From positions 1 to 9,181 of the forward strand of contig NZQO01000022.1 of assembly GCA_002693605.1 (NCBI GenBank): DNA of 9,181 nt, in the 5' to 3' direction. The position numbers were made by a program, and so were the translations under genes. This document shows, in pieces, positions 1 through 6,140 of this stretch. The notes below the pieces were generated by a model. That model was not told the origin of the DNA. It ran no database searches and worked only from the letters and a program-made list of their open reading frames with translations. The DNA comes from Flavobacteriaceae bacterium. GTDB lineage: Bacteria > Bacteroidota > Bacteroidia > Flavobacteriales > Flavobacteriaceae. Numbering within the stretch: the stretch's first letter is position 1; each line of letters starts with the position of its first letter.

Positions 1-17
1 AAACAGTAAATTTAAAG

Positions 18-560
18 ATGGAAACCATGAAAAATATACAAAGAACAGTACTCGCATTGTCAGTGGCTTTGTTCACGATGGCGGCCACTGCCCAAACTTA
101 TAAGGGCAGCAGCTCCACTTCCATTCTAGACAAGTTGCCTTCTAAAGCAGTAGAATTGGGGTATTTGTCTGCACAATATCTCCAGGTTCAAAATGCAAAC
201 CTCGAAACGCTGGCACAAGCTTCCAACAAGGTATTTGTGAACCAGATAGGAAGTTTCAATGAGGTAGCTGTAAACGCGACCTCGGCGGTGAGTGATATTT
301 CGCTTATACAGAATGGAAATTCCAACGACATTAACTTACAGGTAGATGCCACCAACATACGTCAGTCGGTAATCCAGGAGGGCGATAACCATAGCTTTAT
401 AGACGTTAGCCCCTTTACTTCTAAGCTACACGATCTTGAAATACTACAGCGGGGCAGAAACCAGGGATTGGTATTTTTTGGCGAGAATAGCATTTCGCAA
501 AAATTAAAGGTAACCATGCAAGGGCAAGGACAGACCATCACCTTGCGCAACTTTAATTAA
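18..560 (+). CDS. Curlin-repeat protein, minor or nucleator-type (CsgA/CsgB-like) functional amyloid subunit
   Basis: This is a secreted amyloid-fibre subunit candidate of the curli system. Residues 5-26 form a Sec signal peptide (MKN start, hydrophobic core, AATA|Q cleavage region). After a ~45-residue non-repetitive stretch come five degenerate curlin repeats of the form h-x-h-x-Q-x-G-x-x-N-x-h-x-h, at about residues 71-85, 93-109, 115-130, 139-154 and 162-177. The key Gln residues are Q76, Q98, Q120 and Q144; the fifth repeat has Met167 at that position. Their 22-24 residue spacing is the curlin period. The protein lies 9 bp before csgE, so it is a natural substrate of the export machinery encoded downstream. 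Few, irregular repeats and charged residues inside them (E, R, D) suggest a minor or nucleating subunit rather than the bulk fibre protein; this is inference. The ATG at 27 is an equally plausible start and gives a more typical MKN signal peptide. I am confident it is a curlin-family protein, less so of its subtype. Confidence 0.8.
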   Translation: METMKNIQRTVLALSVALFTMAATAQTYKGSSSTSILDKLPSKAVELGYLSAQYLQVQNANLETLAQASNKVFVNQIGSFNEVAVNATSAVSDISLIQNGNSNDINLQVDATNIRQSVIQEGDNHSFIDVSPFTSKLHDLEILQRGRNQGLVFFGENSISQKLKVTMQGQGQTITLRNFN

Positions 561-569
561 CGGTCCGAG

Positions 570-1376
570 ATGGGGACTTCTTATAGTTTACATATTAAAA
601 CAGCATTGCTGTGTATAATGCTATTCATAGCCTATACCGGCACCTCCCAACGTCATAATGAGAATGTGGAGGGATTAATCGATATTTCAAAGGGAGGCGA
701 GGGCCTGGCCAAGGTAACTGGCTCTGCCTTTAATAAAACCTTCCTAACGCTAAGCCTGCGCTATGTTGTTTCTATAATTGATCATGATCTGGTGACCGAG
801 GAGATTAATAAGGAAGATTTTGAAGGTCGATTCGTTATAGAGCCCGGTGTTAAGAAAAATATTGAAACCCAGACATTCGAAGTGCTCGACAACCAAAAAA
901 CTATTGTGCTTTTTCTCATTTACGATTTACAAGATAACCTTATTGGGAAGGACCGAATGGTAGTGTACGGCAACTCAGATTTAAGCACCTTGCAATCGGA
1001 AACTGCTCGCGGTAAAGTGGAAGTAGATAACATTCAGTCTATAGACGTAGCTAGTTCGGTCGATAATTTATTTATGAGCAACGGAATCGTGGTAGAAGAT
1101 ACCAAAACGCGACCCGGGCGCGATTTTTACGCGGAGTTCTATTCAGAATTTCTTTCTAAGAACATTGATTCCAGTGAATTAATAACCATATCTGAGAAGC
1201 TAGCCCTAGGCACGAATACTAAAATCGAAGTGTTGGTAGGTAGCAAGGTGATAGTCGAATTTATTACTAGGCCGCAGTCCTCTTTTTTAAAACAAGTGGC
1301 CAAGGAATCTGTTAATAGAGTTTTTTTGTATCTTCAGAGTTTGAAGAACACCCCAAACGTGGTACAACGATATTAA
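570..1376 (+). CDS. csgE: CsgE-family curli secretion adaptor with long N-terminal extension
   Basis: CsgE is a periplasmic adaptor that caps the CsgG channel and controls which curli subunits are secreted. The 268-residue product has a signal peptide (residues ~1-26). Its C-terminal domain (~168-258) matches CsgE: a GIVVEDT segment, then GRDFY at 183-187, an LITISEK segment at 204-210, the two beta-strands around KIEVLV and KVIVEF, and a final amphipathic helix ending VFLYLQSL. Enterobacterial CsgE is only ~130 residues. The additional ~34-131 region is a beta-rich domain with the pattern LRYVVSI (63-69), GRFVIEPG (86-93) and IETQTFEV (98-105), which resembles the CsgC/CsgH Ig-like chaperone pattern by eye. 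The gene starts 9 bp after the curlin gene and ends 10 bp before csgF, so it belongs to the same operon. The CsgE assignment is strong; the nature of the N-terminal domain is inferred. Confidence 0.9.
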   Translation: MGTSYSLHIKTALLCIMLFIAYTGTSQRHNENVEGLIDISKGGEGLAKVTGSAFNKTFLTLSLRYVVSIIDHDLVTEEINKEDFEGRFVIEPGVKKNIETQTFEVLDNQKTIVLFLIYDLQDNLIGKDRMVVYGNSDLSTLQSETARGKVEVDNIQSIDVASSVDNLFMSNGIVVEDTKTRPGRDFYAEFYSEFLSKNIDSSELITISEKLALGTNTKIEVLVGSKVIVEFITRPQSSFLKQVAKESVNRVFLYLQSLKNTPNVVQRY

Positions 1377-1386
1377 AAATAAAGAA

Positions 1387-1788
1387 ATGAAAACCTTACT
1401 TATCTTTCTCACCATACTCTTTACCGGGATGCACATGCAAGGGCAGCAGCTGGTATACGAGCCCGTAAACCCGGCCTTTGGGGGAGACTCCTTCAACTAT
1501 CAGTGGCTACTGAATGCTGCGAATGCACAGAACACCTTTGAGGATCCATCGTTGGTAGAGGAGGAAAAGAGCGATTTGGATATTTTCACCGAAGCACTAA
1601 ACCAGCAATTGCTTAGCCAAGTGTCGCGCCGACTTTTGGATGATCAATTGGGAGAAGATATTCTTGAACCGGGAACAAGCACTTTTGGAAGTCTAGAGCT
1701 CGAGGTTTTTGAATCGTCCGATGGATTGGTGATAAATATTTTGGATACCACCACAGGAGACCAAACACAAATAATTGTTCCAAATTAG
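1387..1788 (+). CDS. csgF: CsgF curli assembly component
   Basis: CsgF couples secretion of curli subunits to nucleation at the outer surface; in E. coli its N-terminus inserts into the CsgG pore. The 133-residue product has a signal peptide (~1-19). The mature N-terminus carries the family hallmark, an FxxxNPxFGG-type segment (NPAFGG at 28-33) followed by LLNAANAQN (41-49), which parallels the E. coli LLNSAQAQN. A DP at 53-54 and the helix around DIFTEALNQQLLSQ (65-78) also match. The C-terminal half ends in a beta-rich LEVFES / LVINILD / TTGDQTQIIV segment, as in E. coli CsgF (INVTDxxTGxTSTIQV-like). Length is essentially the same as the enterobacterial protein. It lies 10 bp after csgE, and its stop codon abuts the csgG start region, which fits translational coupling. 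The assignment is secure. Confidence 0.93.
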   Translation: MKTLLIFLTILFTGMHMQGQQLVYEPVNPAFGGDSFNYQWLLNAANAQNTFEDPSLVEEEKSDLDIFTEALNQQLLSQVSRRLLDDQLGEDILEPGTSTFGSLELEVFESSDGLVINILDTTTGDQTQIIVPN

Positions 1789-1793
1789 TGCTT

Positions 1794-3215
1794 ATGTCCT
1801 ATAAACTACTTGTAAAGAAGACAGTTTTCTTATTATTATCTACCCTGCTACTAACCAGTTGCGGTGCTTACTTTAACCAGCCCGTTGGGCCACAGGATGC
1901 GCGTTTCGGCGAAATAAGCGAGCAAACTACCAAGTTGGAGGAACTGCCCGAGCCCGAGCAGCCCATTATCGTTGGTGTCTATAACTTTAAGGACCAAACG
2001 GGACAATATAAGGCTATTGAAACGGGAAGCACCTTCAGTACCGCAATTACCCAGGGGGCTACCACTATTCTCATTAAGGCATTGGAAGACTCTAAGTGGT
2101 TTCGCCCCATTGAGCGCGAGAATATTAACAACCTATTAAACGAGAGAAATATCATTCGCAGTACGCGAGATGAATACAGGCCAAGTCCCAATGCCATTCC
2201 CAAGAAAATTGATCCGTTATTATTTGCCGGAATCCTTTTGGAAGGTGGGGTAATTTCCTATGATACCAATATATTAACCGGCGGTCTGGGCGCTCGGTAT
2301 TTCGGTGTGGGCGGATCTACACAGTATCGGCAAGACCGGATTACCATTTACCTACGCGCCGTTTCTACCTCGAGTGGCGAGGTGCTCAAAACCGTTTATG
2401 TTTCAAAAACCATTCTCTCACAGGCAGTGGATATTGGCATCTTCAGGTACGTGAACTTCAAGCGACTGTTGGAAGCCGAAACAGGATTTACGAAGAACGA
2501 GCCTACGCAAATGGCCGTTCAAGAGGCAATTGAAAAAGCCGTTGTATCCCTAATCATCGAAGGAATTGCCGAAAAATTATGGTCTACCAAGGACGGCGCC
2601 GAACTTAATGAGGAAATTGTTGAGGCGTATATGGAAGAGAAAGAAGAAGAAGACAATACAGGCCTATACGAACGCGCCTATCAAAAAAACGATTACTCGC
2701 ATACGCTCAGGCTGGCAGTGGGAAGCACCTATATTGACGGTGACTTTGCCGATGCCGATCCCGACTTTAAGGGGGAACTAGGTTATAAATATCATTTTTC
2801 GCCCTGGTTCGCGGCACGAGCCGATGCGCAGTTATTTCGGTTAAATTCTAATCCGGGCAATAGGTATTGGTGGTTTTCACAGAACTTGAATGCTGAGTTC
2901 AAGATACTGCCACACGATAAATTCTCACCGCTTATCTACGGAGGGCCGGGCTTTATGATTTTCGTAGACGACTCGCCTTTCAAATTTCTACAGGAATTAG
3001 ATACTTTTTTCAAACTGAAGGCCGGTTTGGGCTTTGAATATAAAGTGTCCGAACGTTTTTCGTTTGAAGTAAACGGAGATTACAATACTGTTTTTTCCGA
3101 TAAAATTGATAATGAAGTGAGCGGTAGGAGGGACGATAATTATTTTAACTTTGGAGTAGGTGTTAACTTCAATTTCAATACTCGGAAACGAACTAAAACA
3201 CCATCGAAAATTTAG
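1794..3215 (+). CDS. csgG: CsgG curli secretion channel lipoprotein with C-terminal beta-barrel-like extension
   Basis: CsgG is the nonameric outer-membrane channel through which curli subunits are exported. I use the ATG at 1794 (473 residues); a GTG at 1788, overlapping the csgF stop, would add two residues. The signal ends in a lipobox LTSC with Cys23. Residues ~57-267 align with E. coli CsgG: VYNFKDQTGQYK (62-73), STAI (82-85), the DSKWFRPIER block (99-108), LLNERNIIR (114-122), GGLGARYFGVG (163-173), VSKTILSQ (203-210) and NEP (235-237). E. coli CsgG ends soon after this point. Here an acidic linker (~273-292) leads to ~160 more residues (300-462) of alternating amphipathic strands rich in G, Y and F, ending VNFNFN, which resembles a small outer-membrane beta-barrel. 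In the pore loop, E. coli Phe56 is kept (Phe81) but Tyr51 and Asn55 are not. The CsgG assignment is secure; the barrel call is pattern-based. Confidence 0.93.
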   Translation: MSYKLLVKKTVFLLLSTLLLTSCGAYFNQPVGPQDARFGEISEQTTKLEELPEPEQPIIVGVYNFKDQTGQYKAIETGSTFSTAITQGATTILIKALEDSKWFRPIERENINNLLNERNIIRSTRDEYRPSPNAIPKKIDPLLFAGILLEGGVISYDTNILTGGLGARYFGVGGSTQYRQDRITIYLRAVSTSSGEVLKTVYVSKTILSQAVDIGIFRYVNFKRLLEAETGFTKNEPTQMAVQEAIEKAVVSLIIEGIAEKLWSTKDGAELNEEIVEAYMEEKEEEDNTGLYERAYQKNDYSHTLRLAVGSTYIDGDFADADPDFKGELGYKYHFSPWFAARADAQLFRLNSNPGNRYWWFSQNLNAEFKILPHDKFSPLIYGGPGFMIFVDDSPFKFLQELDTFFKLKAGLGFEYKVSERFSFEVNGDYNTVFSDKIDNEVSGRRDDNYFNFGVGVNFNFNTRKRTKTPSKI

Positions 3216-3221
3216 TGTATT

Positions 3222-4730
3222 ATGATGCAGATAAGAAAAAATATAGCATTACTCTCCTCATTTGTTTTTCTGGTTCTTCTCTTCGCCTGTGAGGAAGATA
3301 AGATTGGTGAGAACGATACGGGAACGTTAACGGGTGTGGTAGTGGCTTCGGTTACCAATATGCCTATCGCCAATGCGCGCATCTCTACCCAGCCAATTTC
3401 CAGTACGGTATTCACCGATGAGAATGGTGAATTTGTTATTACCGATATTCCTGTTGGAGAATATTCGGTCGAGGCGCGTGCGGACGGATACTTGGCCGCG
3501 TTTGAGCCTGCCGTGCTTACGGGCTCCAACACGCCCAATGTAATTCTGGAACTGGAAATTTCCAACGCCAATAATATGCCGCCTACGGTACCTAGATTGG
3601 TGTTTCCCGTAGATAATTCGACGGTGGAGGATATCGAGGTAACCTTCCAGTGGCGCGCATCCGATCCAGATAATGATCCAATTAACTATACGCTTGAATT
3701 GCGCAATATTACCGATAATGAAATTTTCGAATTCGAAAATATTGCCGACACTTCCTATACCTATTCACCATTAACCCTTGGCGCTACCTATGTGTGGCAG
3801 GTTACTGCTACCGATGACGTGAACGAACCGGTGATAAGCCCACTGTCAACGTTCGATGTCATCAACGCACCCTCCGATAACCGTTTCTTATTTGTGCGAA
3901 CGATAGACGATAATAACGTGATTTTTTCATCCGACGGCACCGATGAATTTCGATTAACCTCGCTGGAAAAGAATAGTTATAGACCCAGGCGAAATGTGGC
4001 AGCAGGAAGGATAGCATTTATGCAGAACGATGGTGCCGAGGTCCATCTCTACACGATGAATCTGGATGGGACCAATAAACAAAAAATTACGAATTTGGTG
4101 CGACCCAATGGGTTTAAGCTAAGTGAAATCAATTTCTCCTGGCCGCCAACGAGCGATAAAATTTACTTCCCGAACTATAACAAGCTGTACCGAATTAACA
4201 CGAATGGACAGGGCCTCGAGCTCGTGTACCAAACACCGGATGGGTCTTTTATATCGGAAGTGGACGTGAGTGACGACGAGACGGTGATCGCCTTAAAGAC
4301 CAACAATCAGAATGGGTATGACATTGCAATTTACACCATCGATTTTAACGGCAACGTGCTAACCGATGTTCTTTCCGGAGTCGACGGTGCGGCCAGTGGC
4401 CTGGATCTGTCCGTGACTAAAAATTTAGTGCTGTATTCGTACGATATCTCAGGTTTTGAGAGCGATAACTACAGAAGATTGGCTTCTAGGCTATTTGTTT
4501 ATGATATTGCCGCTGCTACCGCCATTAACATTTCCGGGGACAATTCTGCCGGTGGCTTCAATGACCTGGATCCTATTTTTTCCCCAAACGAGGCCGAGGC
4601 AATCTTTACCCGAACTTCTAATGACGGGATTTCACAGCGCGACGTGTATACTATTAATGTCGATCTACAAACCGGTAGCGGGGAGCGCTTACTGAAATTT
4701 GAAGATGCTTTCATGCCCGATTGGGAATAA
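3222..4730 (+). CDS. Curli-operon lipoprotein: carboxypeptidase-regulatory-like, FN3-like and TolB-like beta-propeller domains
   Basis: I do not recognise this as a named curli component. The 502-residue product begins with a lipoprotein signal (lipobox LFAC, Cys23). The mature start CEEDK is acidic, as in surface-exposed flavobacterial lipoproteins. Three regions follow: ~34-112 resembles a carboxypeptidase-regulatory/CNA-B-like beta-sandwich (TGVV, PIANARI, FTDENGEFVITDIPVGEYSV, ADGY); ~119-214 resembles an FN3 domain (P-x-LVFP, FQWRASDPDND, YTLEL, TYVWQVTATD); ~220-502 is a TolB/PD40-type propeller with blades such as LYTMNLDGTNKQKIT (277-291), LYRINTNGQ (322-330) and DPIFSPNEAEAIFTRTS (450-466). 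It begins 6 bp after csgG and is the last gene before the terminator, so it should be co-expressed with the curli genes. A role on the cell surface in anchoring or assembling curli is inference; beta-propellers commonly bind proteins or glycans. ATG 3225 is an alternative start. Confidence 0.85.
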   Translation: MMQIRKNIALLSSFVFLVLLFACEEDKIGENDTGTLTGVVVASVTNMPIANARISTQPISSTVFTDENGEFVITDIPVGEYSVEARADGYLAAFEPAVLTGSNTPNVILELEISNANNMPPTVPRLVFPVDNSTVEDIEVTFQWRASDPDNDPINYTLELRNITDNEIFEFENIADTSYTYSPLTLGATYVWQVTATDDVNEPVISPLSTFDVINAPSDNRFLFVRTIDDNNVIFSSDGTDEFRLTSLEKNSYRPRRNVAAGRIAFMQNDGAEVHLYTMNLDGTNKQKITNLVRPNGFKLSEINFSWPPTSDKIYFPNYNKLYRINTNGQGLELVYQTPDGSFISEVDVSDDETVIALKTNNQNGYDIAIYTIDFNGNVLTDVLSGVDGAASGLDLSVTKNLVLYSYDISGFESDNYRRLASRLFVYDIAAATAINISGDNSAGGFNDLDPIFSPNEAEAIFTRTSNDGISQRDVYTINVDLQTGSGERLLKFEDAFMPDWE

Positions 4731-4748
4731 TCTAATTAACCATTTATC

Positions 4749-4775
4749 AAGGCCCACTTTTGTGGGCTTTTTTTT
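4749..4775 (+). terminator. Intrinsic terminator of the curli operon
   Basis: A perfect 6 bp stem, GCCCAC (4752-4757) with GTGGGC (4762-4767), and a TTTT loop is extended by a G-T pair and two A-T pairs (4749-4751 with 4768-4770), then followed by a run of eight T (4768-4775). It lies 18 bp after the stop of the propeller lipoprotein gene, as expected for Rho-independent termination of the curli unit. Confidence 0.9.
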
Positions 4776-4788
4776 ATCCGTACTTTTG
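4759..4788 (+). promoter_or_regulatory. Predicted Bacteroidota-type promoter for purM
   Basis: TACTTTTG at 4781-4788 matches the Bacteroidota -7 consensus TAnnTTTG exactly. A TTTG at 4759-4762 can serve as the -33 element with an 18 bp spacer, within the usual range. Transcription would start near 4794, giving a short leader of ~13 nt before the purM ATG at 4807. The putative -33 lies in the loop of the upstream terminator hairpin. The -7 match is strong; the -33 is less certain. Confidence 0.6.
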
Positions 4789-4806
4789 CGGGACAACGAT
4801 CAAATA

Positions 4807-5985
4807 ATGAGCGAAAAAATTTCAAAACGCTACGCGCAGCGCGGTGTGTCAGCATCAAAGGAAGATGTTCATGCGGCAATTAAGAATGTCGACAAGGGAT
4901 TATTTCCGAAGGCCTTCTGTAAAATTGTGCCAGATTACCTAACGGGAGATGAGGAATACTGTCTCGTTATGCACGCCGACGGTGCCGGAACGAAATCGTC
5001 GCTCGCCTACATGTACTGGAAGGAAACCGGTGATTTGTCGGTTTGGAAGGGAATAGCCCAGGACGCGCTCATTATGAATATTGACGATTTGCTTTGCGTG
5101 GGGGCTGTGGATACAATTCTGCTGTCCTCTACTATTGGAAGGAACAAGAGCGTCATTCCGGGCGAAGTACTATCTGCTATCATCAACGGGACGGAAGAGC
5201 TTATTTCCGAAATGGAAAAATTTGGCGTGACCATTTATTCTACGGGGGGGGAGACGGCCGATGTTGGCGACCTCGTTCGTACCATTATCGTAGATTCTAC
5301 CGTAACGGCGCGTATGCAACGTACAGATGTCATTGACAACGCCAACATTAAGGCAGGAAACGTAATTGTTGGTTTGGCCTCTTACGGGCAAGCCACTTAT
5401 GAAACTGAATATAACGGCGGTATGGGCAGCAACGGGCTTACCTCGGCTAGGCACGATGTTTTCGACAAGACGTTGGCAGAAAAATATCCAGAGAGCTTCG
5501 ATGCTGCTGTTCCAAGTGAATTGGTGTATTCGGGTTCCAAAAAATTGACAGAAGCAGTAAATGAATCTCCACTCAATGCGGGAAAATTGGTGCTATCGCC
5601 AACCCGAACCTACGCACCTATAATCAAGAAGATTTTAGATACCGTAGATAAAGGCGAGATCGACGGGATGGTTCATTGCAGTGGCGGTGCCCAGACCAAG
5701 GTGCTCCATTTTGTTGATGACGTGCATATTATCAAGGACGATCTTTTTGAAGTTCCGCCACTTTTCAAATTAATCCAACAGGAAAGTAAGACCGATTGGA
5801 AGGAAATGTACCAAGTATTTAACATGGGCCACCGCATGGAACTATACGTGTCTGAGGAAATCGCATCTGAAATTATCCAAATTTCGGAATCATTTAACGT
5901 AGCGGCCAAAATTATTGGCAAGGTAGTGGCCGGACCGAAAAAACTTACCATAAAATCTGAATTTGGCGAATTTACGTATCGGTAA
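4807..5985 (+). CDS. purM: Phosphoribosylformylglycinamidine cyclo-ligase (AIR synthase)
   Basis: PurM converts formylglycinamidine ribonucleotide (FGAM) to aminoimidazole ribonucleotide with ATP in the cytoplasm, the fifth step of de novo purine synthesis (EC 6.3.3.1). The 392-residue product shows family motifs in order: the ATP-site loop DGAGTK (58-63), NIDDLLCVGA (91-100), GGETADVGD (147-155), SPTRTYAP (264-271), CSGGAQTK (291-298) and FNMGHRMELYV (338-348). Enterobacterial PurM is ~345 residues with HITGGG where this protein has HCSGGA; the longer form with this sequence is the usual Bacteroidota version. The start is set at ATG 4807 because the frame open from 4699 would run through the upstream gene's end and the terminator, and because a -7 promoter element lies just upstream. 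It stands as a single gene; prfA follows after 155 bp. No frameshift is seen, including across a run of eight G (5244-5251). Confidence 0.93.
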   Translation: MSEKISKRYAQRGVSASKEDVHAAIKNVDKGLFPKAFCKIVPDYLTGDEEYCLVMHADGAGTKSSLAYMYWKETGDLSVWKGIAQDALIMNIDDLLCVGAVDTILLSSTIGRNKSVIPGEVLSAIINGTEELISEMEKFGVTIYSTGGETADVGDLVRTIIVDSTVTARMQRTDVIDNANIKAGNVIVGLASYGQATYETEYNGGMGSNGLTSARHDVFDKTLAEKYPESFDAAVPSELVYSGSKKLTEAVNESPLNAGKLVLSPTRTYAPIIKKILDTVDKGEIDGMVHCSGGAQTKVLHFVDDVHIIKDDLFEVPPLFKLIQQESKTDWKEMYQVFNMGHRMELYVSEEIASEIIQISESFNVAAKIIGKVVAGPKKLTIKSEFGEFTYR

Positions 5986-6094
5986 ATAAGGAACGCCCGT
6001 GTCCATTTCCGCGTAACTAGACCGTTGTAATTCGCGGGGCTGAAGTGGCGCCATCATTTCAGAAAACCGGAAAATTTAATTAAGTTATTTATCG

Positions 6095-6102
6095 TAAATT
6101 TG
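6095..6102 (+). promoter_or_regulatory. Predicted -7 promoter element upstream of prfA
   Basis: TAAATTTG is an exact match to the Bacteroidota TAnnTTTG -7 element, 38 bp before the prfA ATG, giving a leader of roughly 30 nt. No clear TTTG -33 element is present at the expected distance; only A/T-rich sequence (6071-6090) is there. It would drive the prfA-pyrF-binding protein unit. The rest of the 155 bp purM-prfA gap shows only a short palindrome TGGCGCCA (6046-6053) and a weak CCGCG/CGCGG inverted repeat (6009-6037). Confidence 0.5.
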
Positions 6103-6140
6103 CACCTGCCTTGCAAAAGCTAGGGCAATCAGTACATACT

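Noticed and set aside
1..9. AAA-CAG-TAA at the left edge as the last codons of an upstream curlin gene
   Set aside because: Plausible from context, but two codons and a stop cannot support a gene call.
4699..4806. Upstream in-frame ATG that would extend purM by 36 residues
   Set aside because: The extension overlaps the end of the lipoprotein gene and reads through the terminator hairpin; the family N-terminus begins at ATG 4807.
5244..5251. Run of eight G as a possible frameshift in purM
   Set aside because: The frame reads T-G-G-E across it and restores the conserved GGET motif, so the gene is intact as given.
6009..6037. CCGCG/CGCGG inverted repeat after purM as a terminator
   Set aside because: The arms are only 5 bp with a 19 nt loop, and no T run follows.
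6111..6140. In-frame TTG start that would extend prfA by ten residues
   Set aside because: ATG 6141 gives the canonical RF1 N-terminus and length, and the TTG falls at the expected transcription start of the predicted promoter.
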